64,000 bases of DNA, taken from the NCBI GenBank assembly GCA_905221605.1, contig CAJNDS010000577.1, positions 1 through 64,000 of the forward strand, written 5' to 3'. This DNA comes from Symbiodinium natans. Its lineage: Eukaryota > Sar > Dinophyceae > Suessiales > Symbiodiniaceae. The position numbers were made by a program, and so were the translations under genes. The notes beneath the pieces were generated by a model that was not told where the DNA came from, searched no databases, and was given only the letters and a program-made list of their open reading frames with translations. Below, in pieces: positions 28,711 through 40,441 of the stretch (positions are counted from its first letter, which is position 1; each line of letters begins with the position of its first letter).

Positions 28711-30873
28711 ATGCCGCCCAAAGACATCAAGAAGAAAAAGGTGCAATCGCCGAAGCTTGCAGCCAAATCTTCACCAACGCTGAAGCCCAAAGCATCTCCG
28801 AAGCTCGGTCCCAAAGCATCTCCGAAGCTCGGTCCCAAAGCCAACCCGAAGAAGAGAAAAGCTGACGTCGACAAAGCAGCTGCAGCAACATCAGTGCGAA
28901 AGAAGCAAGCGACTGAGGACAGCCATGATACCTCCGGGTCACTTGCAGTCTGTAAAGTCTCTGATATCAAAGACATATCAGATGCCAGCCGCGAAGCACT
29001 GCTCACCAAAAACATTACGATGTTGTTTGAGATACAGCAGAAGGCGTTCAGCCCTTGCTTCAAAGGCTTGGATGTGGTTGGCCGAGCAAAAACAGGATGC
29101 GGCAAGACTTTGGCTTTTGTTTTGCCTGTCGTGGAACGGCTCCGTGATTCTGCCAAACTTGCCTGCAAGAAAGCCCCGCTTTGCACAACTATTGCGCCAA
29201 CTCGCGAACTTGCAAGACAAATCTTCAACGACTTCGAGCTTCTCGGCAATGCATCTGGTCTGGTTGTGAAGTGCTTCTACGGTGGAAACTTGTCAGCAAC
29301 ATGGTTGACGGGTGAAGGGATGGAGAGGTTCAAATAGTGATAACATGTGATAACGACAGTGATTCGGCTTTTGGTTTCGCATGTCTGAGGAACCCCTTTT
29401 GGTCCACAATGCGAAGATCTCCGCAACGGCGTTCACGTCTTGGTTTGCACACCTGGACGGCTGCTAGACCACGTTCGCCGCAGCAGTGTGGCTTTATCCA
29501 ATTGCAAAACCTTAATTCTCGACGAAGCTGACGAGATGTTGTCCATGGGCTTCCAGGAAGACATAGAGGCCGTTCTGGATGAACTGCCCAAAACCAACTG
29601 TCAGAAGTTGCTTTTTTCCGCTACCTTGCCAAAATGGGTCAATGCAATTGTTGAGAAGCACCTGACCAATCCAACATGGATTGATGTGGCGCATGATCCG
29701 CAAGGCAATAAAACCAACGACTTGATCAAACATCAATGTGTGCAGTGTGCACCAGCATTGAAGGGTGACTGCATTGGCGACCTGTGCAAAATTCATGCTG
29801 GCGCATTCGGCAAGACCATCGTGTTCGTGAACACGAAGAAGGAATGCGATGAACTTGCAGGGAATGACAAGCTGCAGGCAATTGGTGCCGGCGTTTTACA
29901 TGGTGACATTCCTCAGCATGCTCGAGAAAAGACCATGGATGGGTTTCGATCAGGTAAGATTCGATGCTTGGTCGCCACAGATGTGGCCGCACGGGGCATA
30001 GATGTTCCTGCTGTTGATCTGGTTGTTCAGACGCGGCCCCCTCAAGACTTCGAAGCATATGTGCATCGCTCGGGACGCACTGGTAGAGCTGGCAGGAAAG
30101 GTACATCTGTCACGTTCTATTCCAGGAATGAGGAATACCTTGTCAAGCTCATCGAACACAAGAAGGGGATAAAGATGCAAAGGGTGGGCCCACCTCAAGC
30201 TAGAGATGTCGTGGCCGCGGCTGCCGAGGATGCTGTACGCCAGATTGATACAGTCCATCAGGCAAGTGTCGAGGCATTTACGGACAAAGCACGGGAGCTG
30301 ATCGAAGAACGGGGTGCTGAGGTCGCACTGGCCGCGTCAATGGCTGCGCTTACAGGACATTTCCGTGAGCTCAAGGGCCGCTCTCTCCTCTCTTCGTACG
30401 ACGGTCAAACAGCACTTCTCCTGCAATCAGAACGTGTCATCGAGACAGACTCGAAAGGATGGTATCTGCTGCGTCAAATGCTGCCGCGGGAGTTGGCCGA
30501 TGCCTGCCGTGGATGCAAGCGCTGTAAAGATGAGAGGCTGTGTATCTTTGACGCTCCGGACAACATTGTGCCCATGATTCTCGAGGCCACGCTCTGGAAG
30601 GGCAACACGATCAAAGTTGCCACTGAGTTGCCAGAACTTCTTGAGGCCGAAACTGACATCTACGAGGCGAACCAGAAGCTGAAAGAGAGCAAGCAGCGGT
30701 TCTGGGAGCGGAGAAAAGGCAGCGGCAAGGATGGAAAAGGAGGAAAGGCCGAGGGCCGAGGGGGCCGAGGCCGAGGCCAAGGTGGGCGAGGTGGCGGTCA
30801 CTCAGGTCACGGAGGTCACGGTGCCGGACGTGGCAAGGGGCAGTCTGGCCGAGGATCTCGGGGAAGAGGGTAG
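28711..30873 (+). CDS. DEAD-box RNA helicase, DDX21/nucleolar RNA helicase 2-like, with GUCT domain
   Basis: join(28711..29284, 29390..30873), 685 aa. Residues 1-70 are lysine-rich with three near-repeats of KASPKLGP, a likely nucleolar signal. All helicase motifs are present: Q-motif around residue 109, P-loop AKTGCGKT (126-133), APTRELARQ (162-170), TPGR (212-215), DEAD (236-239), SAT (268-270), ATDVAARGID (387-396) and HRSGRTGR (417-424). About 505-608 resembles the GUCT domain of the Gu/DDX21 family, and 634-685 is a glycine/arginine tail for RNA binding. The family unwinds RNA in ribosome biogenesis. Joining at the intron gives YGGTPFGPQCEDLRNG, which matches the expected family pattern. 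Only one intron is needed, unlike the neighbours. The start is the first ATG before the basic repeats. Confidence 0.92.
29285..29389 (+). other. GA-AG intron in the helicase gene (105 nt)
   Basis: The intron starts GAAACTTG and ends GTCTGAG; the next exon starts GAACCCC. Reading through would hit a stop at 29335, and splicing here restores the family pattern in phase. A short direct repeat (GGAA) spans both junctions, so the cut could be shifted by a base, but no GT donor gives the right join. Confidence 0.8.
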
Positions 30874-32255
30874 CATGTCTCATGCAGCATGAGGCCTACG
30901 TGAAGGCCTTCGGGGTGTTCTCTCAGTGTCCCCATATTTCATGGATCCATGTGCTGCACATAAGCCGCATGGTTGGAGACTGCCAAGCAGTCTCGAGCCT
31001 TGTGCACGTTGAAATCGCGCGCGCGGGTTCCTGCCAAATGTAATGCAAAAACATGTGCTTCTCAGGTGTTGAGATTTTGGGTGGTGTTCAGCCGCTTGCA
31101 GCTTCTTGCGGGCTTTTCTAGAACGGGCCCTGGGAGGTGCATCTCCATTGAAAAACATGAAGACACCAGATGCAGTACAACAGAATTCGCGCTCTGACCT
31201 CCTCATCCAGGCAAGGTGCCGGCTCACTTTCTGTTTCGGACCTTGCAAGCTGCAGACTTGCTTCAGGAGCTGCAGCACGAGGAGAGATGGCTGTCTTCAT
31301 AAGAGATCCTCCACAGTTGCCTTCTGTCACAAGGAGACAGGCGCAGACCTGCAGCATCAGATGCTGGCGCGGGGTTGCCGCTCAAATGACCCCGAGGAGT
31401 CCTATGGGGAGTTCTATGACGTTCTTGCATGTTGATTGCATGTCGACTGCTGGTCCTCTTCGTTTTGTGCTGCGCATTCGTGTGTGATGCTGCGTTGGGG
31501 GATCATGAGCCGTGCATAGAGCCGCGCTGTTTCTGAATTTCAGCCTGCAGGACAGAGGATATGAACCATCGACTGTCCCCAGAGGGTGGGGCTGTTTACT
31601 TGTTTTGTTTGCGAGAATGAGCCAATTTCTTACTATGCTTGCCAAGACTGTCACAAGGAACAGGGGAGGGTCTAAGGAAAGCCTCAGGGACGGGGATGTA
31701 TAAGGGGCCCGCATATACTCACATGAATTCAGATTATGAATAATAGTGAGGGTCTTATTGAGGGCTTACTTGCTTGGTGGGAGTATCCTGTCCTTATGCT
31801 TTTGCATCAGCGTGACACGGGCAAATGTCCTCAACACAGCTGCTCGAGTTTTTTAATTTAAGACTACATGGAGGCACCACGAAGCTGAAAGTAGCACGAA
31901 GCCATCAACCTTCCACACACAGGAGTGGCTGAATCAGGCCACAAGTAGTTGTATTGACTGTACTGACTTTGTCCCAAGTGATGAATCCTAGAGGCTGCGC
32001 AGATCCCACAATGCATCACAACGCAGGAGGTGAGCAAACATACTTTCCAGACCCCATGCTGTGACAACTTTTAGCAGCCATGGCGGTGTCCCTATCTGTC
32101 GATACTCTCAACTGGCACTGTCCACCATGGGGTGGACTTGTCCATGGACCGTCGTATGACCGCAAGGCGGCGTAGCGTGTTTGCGGTTTCTGCATTGCAA
32201 GATATTGCAAGCCGAGCGGCCGAGCGTTGCTGGCTACAATCAATGTGCGTGCGTG
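30874..32255. other. Downstream of helicase, no gene recognised
   Basis: Several short open frames overlap on both strands (for example 31106-31435 plus) without family features or clear exon structure. 3' flank of the helicase is at the left end. Confidence 0.35.
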
Positions 32256-33611
32256 CGTGGTGTTGTGTGTTGTGTTGTGTTGTGTGTGGTGTTGTGTGTC
32301 GTGTCTTGTGCGTTGTTTGTTGTGCGTTGTGCGTTGTGTGTTGTGCGTCCTGCGTTGTGTGTCGTTGTGTAGCGTCGTGTGTTGTTGTGTGGCGTTGTGC
32401 AGCGTTGTGCGGCGTTGTGTGGCGTTGTGTGGTGTTGTGTGGTGTTGTGTTAGCGTCGTGTGTTGTTGTGTGTTGTTGTGTGTTGTTGTGTGTTGTTGTG
32501 TGTTGTTGTGTGTGTTGTTGTGTGTTGTTGTGTGTTGTTGTGTGTTGTTGAGTGTTGTTGTGTGTTTGTTGTGTGTTGTTGTGTGTTGTTTGTGTGTTGT
32601 CGTGTGTTGTTTGCGTGTTGTTTGTGTGTTGTTTGTGTGTTGTTTGTGTGTTGTTTGTGTGTTGTTTGTGTGTTGTTTGTGTGTTGTTTGTGTGTTGTCG
32701 TGCGTTGCATGTTGTTGTGTGTTGTGCATGTGGCTGTGCGTTGCGTGTTGTTGTGCGTTGTGTGTGGTTGTGCGTTGAGTGTTGTTGTGCGTTGTGTGTG
32801 GTTGTGTGTTGCGTGTTGTTGTCCGTTTTGTGTGTTGCGTGGTGTTGTGTGTTGCGTGGTGTTGTGTGTTGTATGCTGTTTTGTGTTACGTGCTGATTTG
32901 TGTTGGTTTGTGTTAAGTTTTGTGTTGCGTTGTGTGTGTGTGTGTTGTGACATGTGTTGTGTTGCGTTGTGTCGCGTCGTGTTGCGTTGTGTTGTGTTGT
33001 GTTGTATTGAATTGTATTGTATCGTGTTGTTGTGTGTTGTGTTTTTTTGTTGTTGTGTTTTGTGTTGTGTAGTGTTATGTCGTGTTGTGTTTGTGTTTGT
33101 GCGTTTGTGCGTTTGTGCGTTTGTGCGTTTGTGCGTTTGTGCGTTTGTGCGTTTGTGCGTTTGTGCGTTTGTGCGTTTGTGCGTTTGTGCGTTTGTGCGT
33201 TTGTGCGTTTGTGCGTTTGTGCGTTTGTGCGTTTGTGCGTTTGTGCGTTTGTGTGCTTGTGTGCTTGTGTGTTCTGTGTGCTCGTGTGTTTGCGTGCTTG
33301 TGTTTGTGCGTTTGTGTTTGTGTGTGTGTGTGTGTGTTTCTGTTGGTCTCTTTGTGTGTTTGTGGGTTTGTGTGTTGTTTGTGTGTTGTTTGTGTGTTGT
33401 TTGTGTGTTGTTTGTGTGGTGTTTGTGTGGTGTTTGTGTGGTGTTTGTGTGGTGTTTCGGTGGCTTTGGTGTGGTTGTGTTTGTTTGCTGTGTTTTTTTC
33501 TTTGCTTTGTTATGTTACTAGTTTTGCTTTGCTTTGTTTTGTTTTGTTTTGGTATGTTTTGTTTGCTTGTTTGTTTGCGTCTTTGTTCGCGTGTTTGTTC
33601 GTTTGTGTTCG

Positions 33612-33647
<36 letters not shown>

Positions 33648-33655
33648 GTTTTTTT
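32256..33655. repeat. 1.4-kb G/T-rich simple-repeat tract with strand asymmetry
   Basis: The plus strand is almost only G and T with some C and very few A. It passes through successive zones: GTTGTGTGTTGT variants (32256-32560), TGTGTGTTGTT units (32560-32700), GTGCGTTGTGT variants (32700-33060), an octamer zone (33095-33252), GTTTGTGTGTT units (33370-33460) and a (GT)n end (33615-33645). Long cysteine/valine/leucine or threonine/asparagine/histidine frames are artefacts of the repeat. Confidence 0.95.
33095..33252. repeat. GTTTGTGC octamer array, about 19-20 copies
   Basis: Perfect 8-bp tandem repeat, the most homogeneous zone of the surrounding tract. Confidence 0.95.
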
Positions 33656-33692
33656 CTGGTTTCCTCCCTGAGTGTGCGCGTGTACGTGTAGT

Positions 33693-34575
33693 GGGCTTGC
33701 AGCTGTCAATCTGTGTTGTGCCAGGCAGTCACTCCAGGGATTGTGCACATTGGCTTGGCAGAGTCTCACCGCGCTCATCAAGCCCATTTCGTTGATGAGA
33801 TCCTGTCATCTGGACAGGCCAGGCTTCTTGTCATGTGTAGTGAGTGTAGTGAGTGTAGTGCAGTAGCGGCTCAGTCCTGTGATTGCTCGGCGATTGACAG
33901 GTCGACTGCCTTTCTTGGGGCATCTCAGGCGTCAGCCTTCCTGACGATCTGCACCTGCACCATGCGAGATTCGGCCGACTTGGAAATCAAACCTTTAAGC
34001 ATCTTGTTTTGCTGGTCAGCGCACAATGATACTGTGTGATCTGACAGTATCTCATAGCATGGGCTCGGCACCAAGATGCAATAAGGATGAAGGAGCAAAG
34101 CGGCATGTATGTCTTGTGTACACGAAATGCGCAGGAGAGCTGCTTTGGTATAGCTTTGGTAGAGCTGCTCTCGTATGGGGATCCCCCTGAATCCATCCCC
34201 CTGCCACAGAGTCTGGTGGAAAAAACGAACTGTTTTTTGCAGGAGCCCAGAGCGCGCATCATCGGAGCGTATTGTGAGTATCTCTCAGCACCGGAGCAGC
34301 ACACGGCCATACTTGATCGGCTTCTTGTCAGCAACTGGAGGAGAAGGCTGTGTGAAGGTGCACCTGCTTTTCATGAGTCCGGACCCGAGGCTGCAGGCAG
34401 ACACCACAAAAATCATTAGCCTGTGTATGAAAGACAGTGATGCCCTGGACGCCGAAGCTCTGGATGATTCATCGGAAGATGTCCAGTCAGACCTGCAAGC
34501 CTTGAAAAGAAGCTTGTTGTGCATTTTGACCTTTGCAGTGTGTCATGAACATCTTCATGGACCTCTAAAGTGACA
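33693..34575 (+). CDS. Unrecognised multi-exon gene
   Basis: Coding-like stretches in different plus frames. 33713-33860 reads CQAVTPGIVHIGLAESHRAH then FVDEILSSGQARLLVMCSE. 34087-34350 reads MYVLCTRNAQESCFGIALVE, ARIIGAYCEYLSAPEQHTA and ILDRLLVSNW. 34345-34560 reads KVHLLFMSPDPRLQADTTKI and an acidic stretch DALDAEALDDSSEDVQSDLQ ending at TGA 34571. I could not fix the introns that must join them and recognise no domain. Confidence 0.4.
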
Positions 34576-35104
34576 AGAATGCCAAGCTTAGCTTGCAGAC
34601 TGTCAATCTAGCTTTGCGCACTCAGAAGTTGCGATTTTTAGTTCGGTGTTTAGCTGTTGCTTCGCCTCATCTTCCTGCGCTGTAGGCATGCTTGCGTGCG
34701 CAGATGCAGCTCAACCGTCATCGGCTGTGCCGCTGAAGACGGCGCCTGCTTACCTTGTCGCAGCTGCCGCACTGCGGCGGAAGCGTGGCGCTCCCCCTGT
34801 GGCCGTGTGCCTTCGAAACATGTTCGGAATTGTCGCTTTTCAATTGGCACTCCTCCATCTCGTACATGCCTGGTGGTACATTCTTAGAGTGGCGCCTCAA
34901 GGCTCAGCTGCGATGCAGTGCCGCGGAATGGAGAGCGCTGTGCCTCTGCAGTGGCTTTGCTAGCGCAGAAGAGTGGTGGCGATGAGCTCGTGCAGTGCTT
35001 TGGTCGCAGCCACGCAGATCATGTGATCGACGGACCGCCCATGCATGTGTTTACCTAATTGTAAACGCTTGCGCGCACCGCCTCGGCAGCCGGGCCGGCC
35101 CGGG

Positions 35105-35140
35105 TGGGGGGGGGGGGGGGGGGGTTGGGGGGGGGGGGGT

Positions 35141-35185
<45 letters not shown>

Positions 35186-35260
35186 GGGGGGGGGGGGGGG
35201 GTGGTGGGGGGGGGGGGGTTGGGGGGGGGGTGGGGGTGGGTTTGGGGGGGTTTTTTTTTG
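35105..35260. repeat. Near-homopolymeric G tract
   Basis: About 155 bases are G except for isolated T; a second block with 22 consecutive G follows at 35360-35380. The tract is expected to form G-quadruplexes and is a likely place for assembly or base-calling error. Confidence 0.9.
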
Positions 35261-35429
35261 AGGCACTCCCCCCTGTAAGGAGCCACCGACAAGCGGCCAC
35301 CCTCCACGGCATCGGTTTGCAGCTCCTCCAAGGGATTGGGGGGGGTCCCACAGGGCGGGGGGGGGGGGGGGGGGGGGTTGCGGCACGGGGGGGGAAGGGT
35401 TGGGTTAGGGGGAAGGAGGCCCGATCCGG

Positions 35430-36320
35430 GTCTGCTTGTTCCAGACGCTTCTCGGCAGGAAGCCGAGGCGAATTTTGTATGCCAAACGTGCACAAGGTAC
35501 ATCCAACAGGAATGGCGCTTTCCCAGCTCCGTTTGCCACTCGACCGCGTTCGTTCTTGCAGCTCGAGACGCTGCACCAATTCACTTTTGCCACAGATTTC
35601 GCACAGATTCGTTTATGCCAGGTGATCGCATCGTATACAGATTGACACCGACCGTGCTTCAGGACCTAAGTGGGCTCTGTGTTGATGAGCATGGCCTGTG
35701 GCTATTTAGGTGCTTTACCGGCAGAAAGTTCATGCGCACAATGCTCTCGCCTCCCCCGCGCATAGACTCCTGAAGTCCAACCATTCTGAAGTTTTCCTTC
35801 GCAGGAACATGCAGGAACGTGATTCAACATTGTCTGCAGTTGCATAAGGCCGCTCAAAAAACTTTCATTAATTCTAGTACATTTGCGAGGGGCATTCGTC
35901 CAGAGCCATTGCGTTTGTATGATCATAAGCAAGTGCAGAAAAAGGGCGAGACAAGTATGCAAAGTCAGGGACAAGTGCGAGCGAAGAGAACCGCGAACAA
36001 GACACGAAGCGGAAGACACAGTGAAACGCGGAAGCAAATGCAAGTCGATGGGCCAAGACACATGCAAGAATAAAGTGGAAGTTGGTCATGGCTGGCCCAA
36101 GCAGACATCACACCCCCCTCGCACTTACAGAGATCAAAGGATAAGAGGATCGCAAAAGTCCGGAGTAAAACCGCAATTGTTTCTTTCTGGTGTTCCTCAT
36201 TTGCCTGCTCGCAATCTCCGCCAGAAAGTTTATCACCAACCAAGAAAATGGTTGCTGTGGCTCAGTCGTCCCAAACCCCCCAACAGTGAAAAGGCCTCCG
36301 ATTCGTAGGTGCTGCATTGA
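35430..36320 (+). other. Possible exons, unrecognised
   Basis: 35455-35773 on the plus strand reads ANFVCQTCTRYIQQEWRFPS then DRIVYRLTPTVLQDLSGLCV and ends TGA at 35771. It looks partly coding but has two overlapping alternatives. 35780-36190 shows nothing recognisable. Confidence 0.3.
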
Positions 36321-37010
36321 CTGCAAGAATGACAGCTTCGATAACCCTCAGGACCTGCATCGAGCATCAGGGGTGGCTGACAAAGGGCCGGTTGCCTGCG
36401 AAGACTTCGTGCGTTGGGTTGTGGAGGCGCGACAGAACATCAGTAGGCCGCGCAAGCTTTGGAATGTGTCGGATGGCAGAGATGGCCACCCAGGACCAGT
36501 TTCCGAGTGGTCGACCTGCGTGGGAATCGGTACTAGGAGACGCATGCGTCTTCGTGGAAGATGCAGGGCCTTTCTCGGACTTGCACCTGAAGGTCTTCGA
36601 AGGTGCGGGATTGAACATTGCTGTGTTATTTCCCAATTGGACACGTTACGCCCAAGACGCCGAAGATGCAGCCATAGCAAGCGCAGCACGATTTCACCAT
36701 GAAGGTCCACCTGACATGCATTGGCTGCGTAGATTTTTTGCCGTGAGGTGCCCGTCAATTGGTTGCCTACGCCGGGGTTTTGTTGGGCTACCGGAGAGTC
36801 AATGAAGCGATTGCCGAGCCGGTAGTCGCCACTTTTGTGCAGAGATATTGGGCAGTATCTTGGCTGGCACCGATCCCCACTGTTCCTTTTGTGGCGTGTC
36901 GGCAAGTATCATTCTTTGCCCTCCTCATAGCACGAATCGAGGTCGTTTTGGCGCATGGCGTAACTGCTTCCACAGAAGATGGCCAAGTCTACCAGGTCCC
37001 GCCTCTGTAA
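36320..37010 (+). CDS. Unrecognised gene, exon candidates
   Basis: Plus-strand 36480-36730 reads GRPAWESVLGDACVFVEDAG, FSDLHLKVFEGAGLNIAVLF and PNWTRYAQDAEDAAIASAAR, a convincing folded-protein stretch. 36370-36450 (VADKGPVACEDFVRWVVEAR) is coding-like in another frame, and 36780-36940 (VNEAIAEPVVATFVQRYWAV) in a third. Introns are required; no family recognised. Confidence 0.4.
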
Positions 37011-37584
37011 GGAGCGTTAAGGAGACATGTACGTGATGTGGAAGCAGCGTCGATTTCCGTCGCAGCATCAACCCGAAGACAGGCTGAAGCCTTTGATCGC
37101 CTGTCGCAGAGCGACGAAGAGCTGCTAACGATTGCGGAAGAGGGATGCCACAAAATCTGCCGTTTCTGTGGCTGGCAAGCACATTCTCCGAAGACTTGAA
37201 ATAGCATAGGTCGATATTCGATAGCAGGGCAGCTGACTGACAGTAAGGCATGGGCCTGATTCCTAATCTGCCGCCCATGGATACGCCCACCATCAAGCCG
37301 ATTGTTCAGCTTCTTTGCCTGTGGGTGCGATACCTGACGGCCTCTGCAGACGAGACAGAGACGAATCTAGGTTGCAACAACTCTGCATTCTTAGTTCTGA
37401 GCGAAATAGAAGAGAGCGAAGACAGTGAAGTCAGTCAAGCCTGTCAAGCCAACTGCATCAAGGTCATATGAGCATTCTGCAGATGGCAGGCTGGACCGAC
37501 ATCAGTACGTGGAGTTGAGGAGAATAGCCGGGTCGAGGATGAATTTACGAAGGACGTGCTCCTTGCAGTCTGGTGAGGATGTAG

Positions 37585-37607
37585 CCCCCCCCCCCCCCCC
37601 CCCCCCC
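37585..37607. repeat. C23 homopolymer
   Basis: Uninterrupted run of C immediately before the exon at 37608, where it may act as an extreme polypyrimidine tract or simply be unstable DNA. Confidence 0.95.
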
Positions 37608-37772
37608 TATTCGGACCCCTCCATAGACAAGTGGCTCTGGACGCACTCAGCCGGCACTTTTGACGCCTGGAGGCTTGAGGTGTTGCAGCCCTTGGCCGAG
37701 AGCTTGTGGCAGAACGCTGTCAAGTCTGTAAAGGGCGAGAAAGGTGAAACAATCCGGAAGCTTCTCGGATGA
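37608..37772 (+). CDS. C-terminal exon of an unrecognised gene
   Basis: Reads YSDPSIDKWLWTHSAGTFDA, WRLEVLQPLAESLWQNAVKS and VKGEKGETIRKLLG, then TGA at 37770. The composition is that of a real protein end. Upstream exons may be those at 36.3-37.0 kb, but no join could be fixed. Confidence 0.45.
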   Translation, partial: YSDPSIDKWLWTHSAGTFDAWRLEVLQPLAESLWQNAVKSVKGEKGETIRKLLG

Positions 37773-38790
37773 GTTTTGGGACATCGTGACATCGTGCTTG
37801 TTGCAAGTCCTGAGGCTCCTGACATAAAGTTTGTCATGGGGAGGGCCATTCTACAATCGTCACAGCCAGGCAGCCTCCAAGAGAGGAGACCAAAGCTTTT
37901 GTGACTACGGCATTCCCTACTGTGAACTTCAGTGCAACCGTGCTGGTGGAGGCTGGGTGCTCCGTGTCCTGCAATACCTGCGATACCTCAATCGCACTGT
38001 TGCTGCATGTTGCTCCGCACTCTTTCGAGGTCATGGCAAGCCAGCTCATCGCTCTGAGAGCCAATGGTGTCGCTCGGTGAAGTAGCAGCGGAACAATGGG
38101 GACAGCTGACGTTGCCATGTTCTTATCAAGCGATGCGACCCCTAGGGTGGGGGGGGGGGGCACTGATTAACAGATCTGTTTTTTCCCAAACGACCGCCCA
38201 AGTCCAAGATAGATGTGCTGCAGCGATGTCTGCCTCGCCGTAAGGTGACCAGCTTTCTGACGCCTTTAGGAAAGTAGCATAGCAGATCTTTCGACTTTGG
38301 ACCCGTTTAATGCACCTTGCAGCAAGTGCTACCACACATGTGGATCGAACCTCTGAATCGGACGCGTTGCTTGCCAGCATTGTTGCAGAGGTTGTGTCCA
38401 GTGACCCAGTGTGTCAGCCTTTGCTCTGGGCTTCGGCCCCGTTAATGATTCGTCAGCTCCGGAGGAGATGGCTGCAGCTAAGTTCCGACAAGCTGCAAAG
38501 CAGCACGCCGGACATCGTTTATGCGCCGCGGCGCAGCTTCCTGGAGACGGAGCAACTTCACTGAGGTTTGCTCATGGCGGCTCCAAGAGCCACCCCTCCT
38601 GTAGTCCTGCAAAGCAGGCCAGAAAGGAGCATCAGGCTTCGCTAGTCGTGATTCAGAGGCACACGACGGACTTAACGTAGAACACTGCAGAAGGTCCAAG
38701 GTCCTGTCTGAGGGTGTTTTCTTCTGAATTTGGAGAGACCATTTTGAATGCTAATCGTCTTTTTTGGCTTTCCCAACCTTTCCCCTTTCC
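37773..38790 (+). other. Coding-like fragments, unassigned
   Basis: 37905-38085 has two competing plus frames, one reading VTTAFPTVNFSATVLVEAGC. 38310-38560 reads DALLASIVAEVVSSDPVCQP. Neither is recognisable, and no repeat is seen apart from a G12 run at 38148-38160. Confidence 0.3.
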
Positions 38791-38795
38791 TGCAG

Positions 38796-39011
38796 ATCCA
38801 AGAGAAGATGAGCCGGATTAGCCCCATGAGCCCCCGAAGCCAGAGGTGCACCGATGTGCTGTGGATCCTCCCTTTCTTGCTTTGCGCCGGGCTAGCTGCA
38901 TACGCCGTTGATTATGCCCGGGCCTTCAAGAGATCTGCTCAGTTGGCACAAGTCACATGCAGTGCAAGTGCAGTTGCACCTTGTGAGAGGCAAGGAAGAA
39001 CGGCGACCTGA
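38796..39011 (+). CDS. N-terminal membrane-anchor exon, choline-transporter-like pattern (weak)
   Basis: After the acceptor CCCCTTTCCTGCAG the exon reads MSRISPMSPRSQRCTDVLWI, then LPFLLCAGLAAYAVDYARAF. The CTDVLW motif directly before a hydrophobic helix resembles the first membrane segment of the choline-transporter-like (CTL/SLC44) family. No further CTL exon was found downstream, so it could instead be the signal anchor of the large receptor-like gene that starts at 40.9 kb. Exon end not fixed. Confidence 0.33.
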   Translation: MQEKMSRISPMSPRSQRCTDVLWILPFLLCAGLAAYAVDYARAFKRSAQLAQVTCSASAVAPCERQGRTAT

Positions 39012-40036
39012 ACAACGTCTTGCACGGAGTCCTGGAGATTCCTTGGAAGTATCAGAGGTTCTTCAGTGTTCTTCAATGAACCTGTCTTTCCGAATGTCTG
39101 TGCTCTTTCGAGGTCTCTGCCTGATTTGCATGGGAACCTCTGTGGTCGTGGTCTAAATCGGGTGCGGGCGCTTCTTTTTTGAAGCTGAGTTCTGCTCTTG
39201 CAAGCATGCCTCCTCCAAAGAGACTGCGCCTGGTGTAGGGCAAGCCGTTCCTCTACTTCTGCATGCAGAAGGCCGTTTCTTTTTTGTGGCAGCGAGTCAG
39301 GGAGCACGGCCATGCATTGCGCTGTTACGCTGGACTGAGGACAGCCAGCACATCATGGAGGGCAACAAGAAAAGGCCGTTGATGGGAGCTGTCGGCTTGT
39401 AGCGGTCCGTGCAAAAGGCAGGATGTGTGGCAGTCAGCGCAGGTTGGACATGGCAAATCCGATATGCGTTGGGCCTGAACCTCAAAAAAAGCGACGCTGA
39501 GTGCAGCCAGAGGCAGCCATGTGATCTTTCGATGGGATGCACGTTGCGAGGATATGTCCCGGCACGTACAATACGAGCAGCCGGCCCAAGCCTTGGTTCA
39601 ACACGTTTCAGCACCGAACACAGGCGATGGCACCATGTCGCCCAAAAGTCGCCCAGAGACTTCCATGCCGCTGTGCCCCTGAGGTGTTGGCTGCCACTAA
39701 ATCGAACCTATGCGTGGGCTTTGCCTGCCAGATTTCAAAACATGAAATCTCCACGCCTTTTTTTGCGGAGCCCAAGAATGCCTTTCTTGGATGCCTCGCC
39801 TTTGCCAGGTGCAGGACTATCCAACCCAGCCGCGCCGCCCTCGGAAGCCAATGTTGATAATGTTGATTCAAGAGTCTTAGCGTCCTCGTGAGTGCCCAGC
39901 GAGCCCCAGGTTCATTGGCCTGGTTTGTAGGCCTTCCATGGTGTACACCAAAGCTGTGTACGACCAGGCTTCGGGTCTTCACATGTTATTTGAAGGTGCA
40001 TCGCCGCCTCGCGTCGTAGACCGAAGCAGGAGGGCT

Positions 40037-40155
40037 TCTTGACTTCTCTTGACTTCTCTTGACTTCTCTTGACTTCTCTTGACCTTCTCTTGACCTTCTC
40101 TTGACTCCTCTTGACTCCTCTTGACTCTTGACTCCTCTTGACTCCTCTTGACTTT
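40037..40155. repeat. 10-bp minisatellite GACTTCTCTT
   Basis: Four perfect decamers, then 11-bp GACCTTCTCTT and 10-bp GACTCCTCTT variants. Confidence 0.95.
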
Positions 40156-40396
40156 GCTTGCCTCCCGCAGTGTTTTGGTTCAGGAAGTTGTTGGATGTTT
40201 TTGAAAGTTGTTATTGGATGTTTTCAGTGTTCCCATGACGCAAAAGAAGGGCTGGGGGCAAATTGATCACAGCGGTCCTATAAGTCCAGAGACGCTGTTC
40301 TGTTCATGGATGCTGACTCTTCGCCGCCTTTGTGCCTGGAGCGCACTAGGCCCATTAGGCACGCGACCCGGAGTTGCAGAGCCCGTTACTGTAGAG

Positions 40397-40441
40397 CATG
40401 TGGAGAGCGCGCGGAGAGCGCGCGGAGAGCGCGCGGAGAGC
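40397..40441. repeat. 11-bp repeat GGAGAGCGCGC, four copies
   Basis: GTGGAGAGCGCGCGGAGAGC and continuing; perfect except for the last copy. Confidence 0.95.

Noticed and set aside
32132-33795. Cysteine/valine/leucine-rich 'membrane' frames and threonine/histidine-rich minus frames
   Set aside because: They are translations of the G/T-rich simple repeat; no interruption pattern of real protein.
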